Shown: piece by piece, positions 50,263 to 63,500 of the stretch
Layout: the number at the start of each line of letters is the position of its first letter
How positions within the stretch are numbered: the first letter of the stretch is position 1
NCBI GenBank assembly: GCA_954871525.1
Contig: OX940860.1
Span: 18,446,001 to 18,510,000 of the forward strand
Length of the DNA stretch: 64,000 nt
DNA from: Parietaria judaica
Taxonomy: Eukaryota > Streptophyta > Magnoliopsida > Rosales > Urticaceae
Direction: 5' to 3'
Program-made: the position numbers and the translations under genes
Notes under the pieces: model-generated
What the model was told of the DNA's origin: nothing
Databases searched by the model: none
The model's input: the letters and a program-made list of their open reading frames with translations, nothing else

Positions 50263-53200
50263 TTCTACCCTTCTTTTCCTGGACTAGCGACGGACTGCTT
50301 TTGGGCTTTTGGGCCGAGTAGCTTCCTGCTCGTTGGGCTTTATTCTTCTGAGAGAATGGGCTTTTATGAATTAAATCTCTAATTCTTTTTAAAGCCTTTT
50401 ATTTATTATTTATAAATTTAATTAATTCACAACTTAGTACTTTATGTTATATTAAATAATGACGAATTTGTACATCAACAAACACTACGTAAAATTTTAA
50501 AATTTTCATTTATATTTTTTTTAACACTTTTAGTATAATTAGACTGATTTCACATTAATATTATAACAAATGAGTAAGTTTTGTTTTTTATAATCTGAGG
50601 CCGCATATATTAATAATAGAAGGGCTAACAACAACAAAAATTGCTCTTAGGTTATTTTGTAGATTTTACTTTAAATGACTTTTTTTAGTTTCTTTCACAT
50701 TTTCTTTTTAAGTAGTTTGCAAAAGTACTCTATGAATTTAACTCAATATTGATTTGGTGAACTTTATCTTTCCATTTGAGTATAGTAGTACTAGCGGTAA
50801 ACATACGCAAAACATAATAAATCCAACTTTTTTCCATATAAACCTCATACTAATGAAGGTTCCACGATGAAAGGAAAATGGCAAATAAAGCAAACTAGTA
50901 CTTTCTTTTGTTTATCTACTTTCTCAAAAAATTATCATTTCAATAAATAAAAAGGTCTAAACAAAATGCTGTTTAATACGATAGACAAAATGTTAGGTCA
51001 AATAGCAATTTGCTGAAAATAAAATTAAATATATACAGTAAAAATTTTATAAATTAATATTACTAGGACTAAAATATTATATTATATTATTGAAGTTATT
51101 AATTTATGGAGATAAAATTTAGTCATTTTAGTTAAAATCGAGATCACACAAAAGTATTATTTTAATAAAATTAGTAATTTATCGAATAATAATTTAAGTT
51201 GGTTCTATTTATATGTATATGAAGATGTGTATGTGTAGGACATCAAATCAATTAGATACAATAAAACAAAAATCGCTTGAAATCAATTAATTAATAGAAT
51301 TTAAGAAATTATATATATATATATATATATAAAGAAGTCGGTACGGTTGTGAGTTGTGACAAAGTACTGTTTGGGCGTCTCAAATTTGGGACCACAAAGG
51401 TCAAGAAATTAAAATAAAGGAACTTTTTGGACGGTGATAGATTAGAGCTTCAAAACTAATTAAATTGGTGGGCCCACAAAATCCACGCTCCTTCGAACTC
51501 GAAGACGAAGTAGTGTTGTTGCGTACAATTACATTACGCAGATATTCGAGTTTTCATCATACTACTAATGTTTCCCTAAACTTTCCATATTTGTGCATTT
51601 TATCAACTGGATTTCAATTTTTGACAACAATGCCATTGTTATTAAGATAATATTTGTTATAACTTCAATATTGATGAAAATAACTTTCAAAAATTGATGT
51701 ATTGTTACGCATTAAAATTTTCCGGCAAAGCACACCATTAAATAAAATATAAATTATTTTTGTCAATTACTTTATTATATAATAGTAATAATTCATAAAT
51801 ACGCTTTATTTATTTTTATTCTATTTTTTAACAAAAGTAGTTTTAAATTTTTTGTTTTCAAAAAAAGAACATATCCTCAACATTTAAAAAAAAAATTAGG
51901 GAGTATATATATATAATATATAAAAAAATATTAGGTGTATGTTAATATGTATATTTCAAAATAGGAATTTGTACTCGCATAAAGGAAAAAATGAAATTTA
52001 TTCCCATTTATTTATTACTTAATTTTGGGTCAACTAGTTACAAAAATGATATGACGTATACGGCAGAGAGAATAAGTGATGTGGGCCTGCTGATACGGAC
52101 TGGGCTCTTTCCTATTACTCTTGGCCCAGTCAATTAAATCAACACAATAGTACTCCCACACAGACACTACACCAACAAAATGTATAAATTAATTAATTAA
52201 AATTAAAACAAAAATATAATAGAACCGTATATATCATAGGATATATTACGTGAAAGCATCCAATGCTCTTTTTTTTTTTATCCAGCAATATAAATTTTAT
52301 TACGTTACTCTACATGCTCACCTTTTTTTGGATGGCTTTTGTGAGTTGTGCAACTCTTTACAGTTGTCACTAAAACTATCACAAATTTATTTTGCAAATT
52401 AGTAAAATAGTTTGTGAAATATATAGTATTGAATCTCTCTGTGGGATCTATTGTTTTTTCAGTTACATGAAAAATGCTTGTAAAGATCTTATCTTTGTCA
52501 CAAGGAATGTTTCTGTTTTACTTATTTTCATTATTGGTTCCAAATTGATTTGTACTCTGTTTTTTATTTTTTATTATTTTTTACGGCAGATGAGTAGTTA
52601 AACAAACGGGGCGGGCGACCCGAGCCCGATTGCCTATGCAAAGGCCGGGACGGGATTACGAGTAATGGATGCACACCACTGTTTGGGATTGAGACCAATG
52701 GCATATTGATAACAAAAGTTGCAGGCAACAGTAAAGCAGATAGAATGCAGATGATGAACATGAATAATTTTCTGAGTATTGTCAGGAACCAGATATGTTG
52801 GAAATAGGAGCACCGATTTCTTGACTGATGATATCGAAGCTGACCCGAACTTTTCTAAGGACCGGAATGGTGCGGAAAGATTTGGGGCTGAGACCAAATG
52901 GGTTGGACAAGAAATGCAAGGCCCTGGAATATACAGCAGTCATCTGGAGAGGAATTTGTTTTTCTTCCTATGGACTTCTTTTCAGACGAGAATTCCGATC
53001 AAAACCCGTTTCCAGTTATTAACAAATCGAAACATGTTCCACAAGAGTAGCAAATCAAAGAAAATAAAAATGGATAAATACAACATTACAGAATCTATGA
53101 TGAACAAAGTGAGTCATAACAGCAAATAGAAGATTTTCTCAATTTATTATGAAGTAAATCGGCTATAAGTGAGAAGCAACTTAATTTCAAGAAAGGAAAA

Positions 53201-53454
53201 GAAAGAAGAAAAAAAAAAGCAAATGACCAGAATGACTCTATTTTAATTTTTTTTGGAAAGCAAATCTTATGCATGAAAAAAAAGGACTCAGGTACAAGAA
53301 GGATATGAAAAGGAAACCAAATTCTCAGGCAGAGAAGCAACAACTAATTCCTAGTCAACCCAATACACAGGACAGGAGAACCCTAAGAGGGCAAAAGTCA
53401 GATTGCACAAACCGGTTTCGTCGTGTTTTTCGTGTTAAACCCTAAAAAGAATCT
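50263..53454. other. AT-rich intergenic DNA
   Basis: No gene recognised over 3 kb. From 52600 to 52960 the DNA has mixed composition (gacccgagcccgattgcc, ggccgggacgggatt) and may be transcribed 3' flank of the F-box gene or a degraded exon; its frames are short and unrecognised. An (AT)n run lies at about 51312-51330. Confidence 0.45.
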
Positions 53455-54588
53455 TCAAGAACCCATAACTGCACAGTTGTATACAAACACCCCAGCATGT
53501 TCCTTCACGCCTTGAACCTTCCAATCCAAGGCACCGTCTTTAACTCCCGATTTAGGGCACCAAGCATTCACCACGATGCCTTCTCCCTCTGGCCCTCTCT
53601 GCCCGCCCACAACCAGAAGCTCCTCTCCACAAGCCTTGAAAGCCAGGCCCCATCCGTTTGCAGAGTCGGCTTTCACTGGAAGCCGTCCCAGTTCATTCCA
53701 AGTGTTCTTCACCTTATCGTATTTCTTCACCATGTTCGTCAAGTGCTCAACGGCGTACAGCTCGTTGCTCACAACCGCCACCAGAGGAGGGGCTTGTGCG
53801 GCTTTATTGGCATGTGGGTACATGTTTTCTATCCTCCGCCATTTCTTTGTGTTGAGATCGTATTCCTCTCCGCACGTCAGTGAAACAGTGGGGCTTGACA
53901 TGCCACCGATCACGTAGAACTTCCCGTCCATGAAGAATCCCGAGCACAGTCTTCGTGGCGTGTGCATGTTCGATAGCATTTCCCATTTTCCCGTGGTGGA
54001 ATCGTACAACTCAGCAGAGATCAGAACGTTCCCATTCTTATCGCTCCCTCCTGCAACGATGGCGATCGAGCCGAGGCTGCCCGAAGCGAATAAGCAACGG
54101 GGACGGTTCATTCCCTCGCATTTGAACCAACTGTGATGAGTTAAGCTATACTTCCAAATAGCGAAATCCATCAGTTCACGACCAAAGACGAGCAATTGGC
54201 TTCCGACTGCCAAGGATTCCTTATCTGCGTGGTTGAAACACTCGTCACAAGGCATCCTCGGCAAGGTGATCCATTTCTTCCTTACCAAATCAAACGCTTC
54301 CCACCCTCTCGGATCGCAGACGAGATACACCCAATGCTCCACGAACCCAAGTTGCTTCCTCAATCCGTAGAGATACCCGCTCTTGATCAACTTGTTGTAC
54401 TTTCGGTTGATGCAGGCGAGAGAAGCGTAGTCTGATCTACAGGCCCAGGCAAGGCAGTTTAGGGCAACATCATCAACGATTCCGGGGAGGAGCGAATCAC
54501 TTGATCCGAATTTCAGTCGACCATCATTCAATCTCCCTACGAAACTCCCTTCGAAATTAGTGTTTAGCTGTTCATTTTCCTCTGTCAT
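53455..54588 (-). CDS. F-box/kelch-repeat protein
   Basis: Single exon, 377 codons. F-box proteins are substrate receptors of SCF ubiquitin ligases. Residues about 31-78 ([50 protein letters not shown]) make the F-box that binds Skp1/ASK. The rest folds into a kelch propeller for substrate binding, with kelch signatures at [44 protein letters not shown]...[44 protein letters not shown] and [15 protein letters not shown]. Length and the intronless layout fit the plant FKF-unrelated F-box/kelch family. As I recall, Arabidopsis At5g60570 is such a gene and neighbours the RING and YrdC genes. The upstream leader probably contains an intron. Confidence 0.95.
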   Translation of the reverse strand: MTEENEQLNTNFEGSFVGRLNDGRLKFGSSDSLLPGIVDDVALNCLAWACRSDYASLACINRKYNKLIKSGYLYGLRKQLGFVEHWVYLVCDPRGWEAFDLVRKKWITLPRMPCDECFNHADKESLAVGSQLLVFGRELMDFAIWKYSLTHHSWFKCEGMNRPRCLFASGSLGSIAIVAGGSDKNGNVLISAELYDSTTGKWEMLSNMHTPRRLCSGFFMDGKFYVIGGMSSPTVSLTCGEEYDLNTKKWRRIENMYPHANKAAQAPPLVAVVSNELYAVEHLTNMVKKYDKVKNTWNELGRLPVKADSANGWGLAFKACGEELLVVGGQRGPEGEGIVVNAWCPKSGVKDGALDWKVQGVKEHAGVFVYNCAVMGS

Positions 54589-55194
54589 GTTAGCGAAACT
54601 TTAGTATGATGGCCTTTGCAAACTCAGCCAAATTCCCAGGCAAAACTTTCAATCCTCAACAAGCGATTTCGGAGAAGAAAAGGCTCCAGTCGCAGAAATC
54701 AAATACCAAATCACGATCTTCGCCAAAATCCATGCCACAATCAGAACTCCAAAAACCTATCGAGCTATGTGACGCAGATTCCGGAATAAACAAACTCAGT
54801 TTCTTCGATTCAGGAACCGAAAATCATATCATCCAAAGACTTTCTCAGACTATTTTCTCGCTATCCAAACAGAAATCCTGAAAATTCACACAAAAACATA
54901 CTCAAAACCAAACTCCAAACAAAAACTTCGGATCTCCATCGCAGAACAAACGAAAACGAACACGAAATCTCTCTTTCTCAAAAGAAAGAAAAAAAAACGC
55001 ATCCACAGTGCGATCCGAATCAAACAAGAGAACAAAGACACCAGATCGGAATTCAAAAATATATACGGATCTCGCCCAAATAAATTCCAATAAAAAAAAT
55101 AGAGAAATGAAGCTTTCGCACACCAAGATGAATCCAGAAGTGAAGAAGCTCATACCGTGGAGTCCGGATGAGAGGCCCGATCTCGTGATCGGAG

Positions 55195-55233
55195 TCACCG
55201 GCGAATCCTCCCGGAAAACTCTCCGTTGACCAT
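55195..55233 (-). promoter_or_regulatory. Candidate upstream ORF in the F-box/kelch leader
   Basis: On the minus strand a GC-rich, CT-rich leader-like block (about 55300-55160) ends at a donor-like ccacg|gtatgag near 55158. An intron from there to just before the F-box start codon would place this block in the 5'UTR. It contains ATG at 55233 and 12 codons before a TGA at 55195. If the exon model holds, this uORF could lower translation of the F-box protein. No transcript evidence is available. Confidence 0.3.
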
Positions 55234-55309
55234 TTCTCCGTCGCCGGCGAGAGAGAGAGAACTGAGAAAGGAATTAGTTTGGGAGCTCAGAGAAACTCTG
55301 AAGGACAGA

Positions 55310-58116
55310 ACTTCGGTTATAAAAAAAGGAAATTATTTTCATTTTTTTCAAAAACCCCCTCTATTTCTATTTATTCGTACTGTTCCCCATTTTTTGCAAT
55401 TTTCTCACATTAAGGGAATAAATTATTGTTTTTACACCATAATAAATGAAATTAACATGTATAAGTTGGTTTCACACGAAGGGCAATAAAGTAATTGGGT
55501 TCCACTATCGCCCAATTAGCGAGTCAATTATGGAGGCAGATTCTATGTCATGTCATTTCTTATGCCTAACTAGTTTTCGTGTCTCAACAATTAACACTAA
55601 AGCACTTCGATTTTACCCTTTTTTTTTTTCTCCTTTTGTATTTATTTATTATAATAAACTCACACTTTGTTTTAAAATTGGAACCAGTGTTGTTCATGGA
55701 GGTCCGGCGACCGCATGTATCCTCAACTAAATCCATCAGAAATAAGACGAGAACATGTCTATAAAATATGATCCGCATCCATATTTTATGAATACGTTAG
55801 TTCATCTGAATTCGCAGTGAAACAATTTTTATTTCTTAAAATAAAATATTTGAATTGTTGTATATGATCTAACTGTCAAGAAAAATCATGAGGCTAAAAA
55901 ATAAAGATCGGATATTAGGGATTCCGGATGTGGATTATCAAAGTCCGCTACTTGTGGACTTGGAGGAATTTCAATCCGCCAAAGGCTTATTGCTCCAAAA
56001 ATAAATATTAGTACTAACCCACGTACCCGTATTTCCGATATTTCATTTCAAAAGAAAAAGAGTCTGATATATAATATCATACCTTAAAAATTTTAATTGA
56101 CATATAAGTGAAAAATAAGATTTTTCAATTGTTTTAAAACTAGTGGCGGAACTAAAATCACTTAAAAAGGGAAAAGGTTTTATTTACTTAATATGAAAAA
56201 CATGTGTTGTGATTTTTTTTTTAACTTAGCAATTGAAAACTAATAACTTGAGAGAATTCGTACGAAATCAACGAGCAATTTCATGAGAGTTAAAAATCAT
56301 AATTCACGAGCAACTACTATAAATGATGAACTAGAGGAAGGTCGAGAAGGTAAGGGCTGATGAGACTCCACGACTGGACGACGATATCGAGAGAAGAAAG
56401 TCACGAGAGAGACGGAAGTTTAGAGACGGAAGGTTAGAGACGGTTTAGATGAATGGTTAGGGGCCACGGGTTTTGGGCTCGGAGGTGCGAGGGCTGAGGT
56501 CTTAGGTTGGTAGTGAGCTTGGCTCGAGATAAGTCCTCAACTCGAGGAAATGAAAAAAACATTGACTCTGTACATTCGTCGGCGTAGACTCACGGGATAG
56601 CTTCCAAAATTGGCGTTCCATTATTCAAACAATTGATAACATTGATTTAACAATTTTTTTCTTTGTATAATTTATTTTTGTTATGTTCATCAATCTTTAC
56701 ATTTATTTATATATATATATATATATATATTTCAGTGTTTTTTTTTTTTGTTAATGAGTAAAAAAAAAAAACAATGCATAAAGTCCGGTCTATGAAGATT
56801 TAAATAGTTTTTGCAACATTTTACTCTCAATGTATGGCATTAAAATCTGACTAGAGTTAAAACACAATACTCTTAAATTGCTTATACGTATATTTGCGAG
56901 TTGCAACATAATTTTTTTAATTTTAGACTAAATGTGTTGGTCTATTTTATCTAAATAAGACCAACAAAAAAAAAGGTTATATTCTACCTGTGTTCTATTA
57001 AGGTTTGTTACACTACAATTAAACTCTTAAAATATTATATATTTACATTTTTATAACTAAGTTATAGAAGTATGTGTGTTTCAAGCTCAACATACATTAA
57101 CTCTGACATAGGTAAAATTGGACATATACATTATTTTGTAGCCTTTCGATTTTCGATATTATTGTTGCTGAAAAAAGATTGAGAGCGAGTCAGCTCGTTT
57201 AAAATAATATTGGCTACTTATCCCGCAAATATCCTAATAATTTATCATTTGTTTAAGCAAGAATTTATATTATTGTCCAAACTCCAAATCAAATTATTGG
57301 TACTTTGTATTTTATTTTTTATTTTTTGCATGTTCTATTTTGGATTTTATATGTAGATTCATAATTAGTGATTGCAGGGGAAAAACTAATTAAGATATTC
57401 GTAATTATTCCATCCGATAATGATTTATGAATTTGAATATCCCGTTTATATATAGAAAATAATTGTTTCGGTATGAACGTGATTATCTATCACTATCAGT
57501 TGATCAAGTTAATTCATTGTCAAATCCGGAGGCCGCTTTCATGTCGTTTAACGTGTTTTAAAGCATTCAAACCTAATTATTACAATTTTGACCAAATTAA
57601 TTAACGCAGATACGTACTGTTTTTTACCAGCTCATAATGAAACATATATTTCACGCAACAAACAATCAAATAAAAATATTGCAAATCAACAATTGAGAAT
57701 TGCAAAACTAAGATACGACCACCTTTATTACTATGAGATTAATTTATTATTGATACTTGTTGCCTGAAATTTGATATTTCTTCATTATATGACTTTTGAG
57801 ATTCGGAATTCCAAAATGGATTTTAAAAATAATAATGAAATATTTAATTAATTTAAATAATTTATTATTAATCTAAAATAAAGTTTAAAAAAATTGTTAC
57901 TAATGAAAAATAAATGGTTCGATTTTATTGGTTTCTCGAAAGATTTACCGATAAATATTTCATAAACAATAGTTTCGAATAATTTGTATTCTATAAAATA
58001 TTACTAATGTGTAGTGTAAATAAACGTATTGACATATCAATAATATAAATACAAGATAGTAAAAAAAAAATTATTTTTAGTATTTGTGGATAAACTCTCA
58101 ATTTTTATTAATTTTA
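55310..58116. other. Intergenic, AT-rich
   Basis: No gene. A GC-richer patch at 56340-56570 (gacggaag / gagacggtttag repeated words) may be an old transposon scrap. (AT)n at about 56707-56730. Confidence 0.45.
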
Positions 58117-59945
58117 GGGAAAATTATGGCAAAAATATACAATCTTTGGTCAACGTGTCTCCCGTGTATCCAACCTTTAAAACTGGCGGCAAAAATTCCC
58201 AACGTGCGTTGACCGTGACTTTGACATGAAAACGTTAATTTTTCCGTTAACATCCGCCATGTGGCCGTTAACGGCAAAAATACCCAAACTTTTTTTTTTA
58301 AATTAATTTTTAATTTTTTTAATTTATACTTTTTTTCTTTACTTGATTAGTGATAACTACTTGAATTCTAAATACATGGAATAACACAAAAGTTAGTCAA
58401 AACATCAATTGATTTCTTAATGTGCTTGTATAAGCTACATTTGCTGATAAAAATCTTATTATTATGAGAAATTTTAAACATAGCATTACACAAAAGTCGA
58501 TCATGATATCAATTATCAATTGTATATTAATTTGCTTGGAGAAGCTAATTTGCCGACTAAACCTAATCATGAATAAAATAATTACATAGTTAATTTAAGG
58601 TTGACAGTCAAACTTTAAACAAAAACCTAATTATATTGCTTTTGTTACATTTGCCTATCTAAATATATAGCATGTCATCTCATATTAATATTATATAATA
58701 TGTATACGTATGTGTGAAACTGTTAGCGCATATATTCTCAAGTTATGACCATTACTTATATTTTTATGTCTATTTTTGGTCGAAACATATTTTGAAATCT
58801 TATTTTGTTATCGGGGATAATTTTATAGACATTAATTAGCCGAGTTAATGTCTTCACATTGCTTCAAATTCTAAGTATGAACCGAATTAACATCTTCACC
58901 ATTACTTTTTTCATTGGAAATTGACCATTTTAGATCGAATTAATACAATCAATTAATGTCTCCGTATTAAAAAAAATGTTTTAAGAATATATGCCGGTAA
59001 AAAAATATTATCAATAATTAATAGGGCTTGATTAGTAATAATTGGCTAAAAGACCTCCCTTGGGATCCCATTAAAATTCATACCCTTAAATACCCCTGCT
59101 AAGAAACATGAATAGTGTCGAAAGAAGCTATGAAACACAATGAAAACCCACTTAAGGTCATTCGCCAAAAAAGCCCTATTGATTATTGATAATATTTTTT
59201 TACCGGTACATATTCTTAAGCCATTTTTTTTCAATACGGAGACATTAATTGATTGTATTAATTCGATCTAAAACGGTCAATTTCCAATGAAAAGGGTAAT
59301 GGTGAAGATGTTAATTCGGTCCATACTTAGAATTTGAAGCAATGTGAAGACATTAACTCAGCTAATTAACGTCTCTGAAAGTATCTCCGATAACAAAATA
59401 AGACTTCAAAGTATGTTCCAACCAAAAAAAGACATAAAAATATAAGTAATGGTCATAACTTGAGAATGTATACGCTAAGAGTTTCACATATATATACATA
59501 TTATATAATATTTATTTGAGATGTCATGCTATATATTTAGATAGTCAAATGTAACAAAAACAATAAGATTAGGTTTTTGTTTAAAGTTTGACTTTCAATC
59601 TTAAATTAACTATGTAATTGTTTTATTCATTATTAGGTTTAGTCGGCAAATTAGCTTCTCCAAGCAAATTAATATACAATTGATAATTGATATCGTGATC
59701 GACTTTTGTGTAATGCTATGTTTAAAATTTCTCATAATAATAAGATTTTTATCACCAAATGTAGCTTATACAAGCACATTAAGAAATCAATTGATGTTTT
59801 GACTAACTTTTGTGTTATTCCATATATTTGGAATTCAAGTAATTATCACTAATCAAGTAAAGAAAAAAATAAAAATAAAAATAAAAAAATAAAAGTTATT
59901 TTTTTTTATAAAAAAAGTGTGGGTATTTTTGCCGTTAACGGCCAC
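58117..59945. mobile_element. Very long inverted-repeat (foldback) element, cut by a Copia insertion
   Basis: The arm 58261-59029 (769 bp) is, with small differences, the reverse complement of 59171-59945 (775 bp), around a spacer of about 140 bp. Examples of paired words are gtggccgttaacggc/gccgttaacggccac at the outer limit and aatagggctt/aagccctatt at the inner limit. The left side continues outward past the paired region to gggaaaattatggcaaaaat at 58117, which looks like the true terminus (a Mutator/foldback-like end). The matching part of the right arm is missing because the Copia LTR begins at 59946. No coding frame is seen in it. Confidence 0.85.
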
Positions 59946-60487
59946 TGTGAGCTTAAGCTTGACTTAGTCCGGGTGACGACCAGAACCCAGGACGGGCAGA
60001 AACACTTGCGAGGAGTCAGCCCGGGTACCGACCAGAACAGAAGACGGACAGCCGTTCAGCCCAGCTCGGGTGAACACGAGCAGAGTGTCCGGATAGAAGG
60101 CAAGCTCAGCCCGGAGCATACGAGCAGGCCAGCTCAGGGACAGAGAAGCTGTCTGGGCAGGAAAAGGAAACTCTACCCAGAAAGGAAGACGCGTAGCTTG
60201 AGGAGCAAGCAAATCAAGTCAAAGATTCGGCGAGATTATTTAGGGTAGTTTCCTGATTTTGTGCGATTTGATTAGCTAGGGTTTCGCCTATGTGAGGCTA
60301 TAAATATACCTAGCATGTACACTTTGTAAAGTGTAGAGTCCATTAGAATTTTGAGTTTATCTTCTTGTATTGCCTTCGGTTATTAATCAGAGAATTTCTT
60401 CTCCCAAAAGCTTGTGTCCTTAATTTTCTGTTCGATTTCTTTGGTGTTATTCGTGTTCTTTGCAGATCCGTGAATTGGGATCCAACA
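59946..60487 (+). repeat. 5' LTR of the Copia element
   Basis: Begins TGTGAGC and ends CCAACA two bases before the primer binding site. It is GC-rich in its first 290 bp. A TATAAATATA at 60299-60308 gives a likely transcription start near 60330-60340, just before an aagtgtagagtcc stretch. The left border is set by the junction with the inverted repeat arm; the 3' LTR needed to confirm it is outside the window. Confidence 0.75.
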
Positions 60488-60489
60488 AG

Positions 60490-60501
60490 TGGTATCAGAG
60501 C
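60490..60501 (+). other. Primer binding site for initiator tRNA-Met
   Basis: TGGTATCAGAGC, complementary to the 3' end of plant initiator tRNA-Met, where minus-strand DNA synthesis of Copia elements starts. It lies two bases after the LTR end. Confidence 0.92.
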
Positions 60502-60515
60502 TTCAATCGAAGAAC

Positions 60516-63500
60516 ATGTCTTCATCATCAGAGTCACCGATGGAAAGAGCTTTGGTCGCGCCGAAACCAGAGACCAGAGACCAGAGAAGGCACAGTTACA
60601 CTCCATTACCCCATGCTCACGAAGAGCAATTACGCCGTGTGGGCGTTGAAGATGAGGGTGAATCTGCAGGCGCAGGGAGTATGGGAGGCCGTAGAGAACG
60701 GCGGTGTCGAAGGGCGCAAGGAAAGAATGGCTCTAGCCGCTATCTACCAAGCAGTTCCGGAAGATGTTCTTCTCATGCTTGCCGAGAAAGATTCCGCGAA
60801 GGAAGCATGGAAAACTCTTCAGACCATGCACATGGGCGCAGATCGCGTCAAGGAGGCAAAGGTCCAGACCTTGAAGAGTGAGTTCGAGGTCATGAGGATG
60901 AGGGAGAGCGAATCAATTGATGATTTCGCTATGCGGCTCACGTCCATTGTGACCGGCATACGCTCGCTGGGAGACAAGGTGGAGGAGACCACCGTCGTCA
61001 AGAAATTTCTCCGAGCAGTGCCTCACAGGTACATGCAGATCGTGACGTCGATCGAGCAGTTCGGCGATCTCAAGACCATGTCGGTCGAGGAGGTTGTTGG
61101 TCGTGTCAAGGCCCACGAAGAGAGACTTCGGGGTTACGGTGACAAAGACGAGGAAAAGAACCTCCTGCTCACGCATGAAGAGTGGACGGCCAGACAGCGG
61201 AAAACCGGGGGAGCCGAGTTTTCTACAAAACCCTCAGGTCGGAACAGCTTTGGTGGAGAAGTCCGAGGACGCGGACAAGGTCGTGGACGAGGTCGAGGTC
61301 GGGACATGCGAGGTCGCGGCAGTGGATCTACCCGTCAGGAAGGCACGACCAGGAGAGACAAGAGCACAGTGAAGTGCTACAATTGTCAGAAGCTTGGGCA
61401 TTTTGCATCTGAGTGCCGGAGCAGGAACCAGGGCGAAGAGGCGAATCTAGCGAGATTCCCAGACGACCAGCCAGCATTGTTGTTTGCCGAACAGGAAATG
61501 CACCTAGACGAACAGAATGGCGAGTGTGACGCCAAGGCCCGGGCAGAAGTGATCAGTGTGCCGATCAGCCCAGAGGCCGAGCAGACCTGTCCGGAGGAGA
61601 CCGGCGAGAAGGTTTTCCTCATCGAGGATAAGGTTATTGCAAACCTCCTCGTAGACGGAGAGAAGAAGGTCAGTACCGACATATGGTACTTAGACAACGG
61701 AGCTAGCAACCACATGACTGGGGACCGAGCTAAGTTTGAAGAGCTCGATGAGAAGATCACGGGTAGCGTGAAATTCGGCGACGGATCAGTCGTAGAGATC
61801 AGAGGCAGAGGGTCGATCATGTTCGAGTGCAAGAATGGCGACCAGCGTCTGATGACCCAGGTGTATTTCATCCCGAAGTTGAAAAGCAACATCATCAGTC
61901 TAGGACAGATGACTGAGATCGGGAACACGGTGTTGCTGCAAGGGTCCTACCTGAAGATGTGGACCAAGGAAGGAGAGCTGTTGATGAAGGTGGAGCGAAC
62001 ACCCAACAGACTCTACAAGATTCTCCTGAAGACATGCCAGCCCGTCTGTCTTATGGCATCGATGGCAGACCCGGCTTGGCTATGGCACGCACGGCTCGGA
62101 CACGTGAATTTTCACGCGCTCAAGATGATGGGCGAGAAGAAGATGGCCTTCGGGGTTCCCAAGATAGAACACCCCGACCAGCTATGTGAGTGCTGCATGA
62201 TCGCGAAGCAGGCGAGGATACCGTTTCCGATCAAGGCCAAATTCCGAGCAGAGAGACCCCTACAGTTGGTGCATGCAGACCTATGTGGTCCAGTCACCCC
62301 AGCAACATTGGCAGGTAACAAGTACTTTCTTTTACTTGTTGATGATTACAGTCGCTGGATGTGGGTTTATATGCTTAAGGAAAAGAGCGGAGCCTTTGAG
62401 GTCTTCAAGAAGTTCAAGAAGATCGTGGAGAATGGCTCGGTGCACAGGTTAAAGGTCTTGCGTACAGACCGAGGAGGAGAATTCACTTCCCAGCAGTTCG
62501 GAGAGTTCTGCGACCAGGAAGGAATTCAGCGTCACCTGTCCGCACCCCACACGCCCCAGCAGAATGTCGTAGTGGAAAGGCGAAACCGAACTGTGATGAA
62601 CACAGCGAGGAGCTTGTTCAAGAGCATGCAAGTTCCAGCCCGGTTTTGGGCAGAAGCAGTAAGACATGCGGTCTACCTGCTCAATCGTTTGCCGACCAAA
62701 GCGCTAGGAGAGCGTACCCCCTACCAGGCGTGGAAAGGGAAGAAACCCCACTTAGAACATTTGAAAGTGTTCGGATGCACCGCACACGTGAAGATTGCGG
62801 GGCCACATCTCAAGAAGTTGGATGACAGGAGTCAGAAGATGGTGTACCTTGGCGTTGAAGAAGGAAGCAAGGCACACAGACTCTATGATCCACGACGCGG
62901 CAGACTCCAAGTGAGCAGAGATGCTGTGTTCGAAGAGGAGATGAAGTGGGATTGGCGCGACGAGAATGGAGAACCCGAGCAGAACTCAGTGGAGTTCATT
63001 GTCGAAGACGACCAGGATGTTGCCGAGCAGGAGCAGCCCGGAACACCCAGCTCGGAAACAGTCTTGCCAGAAACGAGGGAACCCAGCCCGGGAGAGAGCA
63101 CACCGGATACACCCAGGACACCAAGTCCGAGCAGGACCAGCCCGTCCAGCTCGGGAGATTCCTCCATAAAAGACGGCCCAAGAGGATTCCGACCTCTAGG
63201 AGACGTCTACGATCAGACTCAAGAAGTGGAGATGAGCCTGGAGGAACTTTCTTTGTTGTGTGCAGAAGAACCAGCCAGCTTCCAGGAGGCAGCAGCCGAG
63301 CAGGAGTGGCATGAAGCAATGAAGAAGGAGATGAAGTCCATTGAGAAGAACAGGACATGGGAGCTTACCGACCTGCCCAAAGGTCACAATCCCATCGGCC
63401 TGAAGTGGGTGTATAAGCTGAAGAAGGACACTGAGGGGAATGTCCTTAAGCACAAGGCAAGGCTGGTAGCTAAAGGCTACGTGCAGAAGAAAGGCATAGA

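Noticed and set aside
53497..54435. Several plus-strand frames of 65-128 codons
   Set aside because: Antisense of the single-exon F-box/kelch gene, which has clear domain content.
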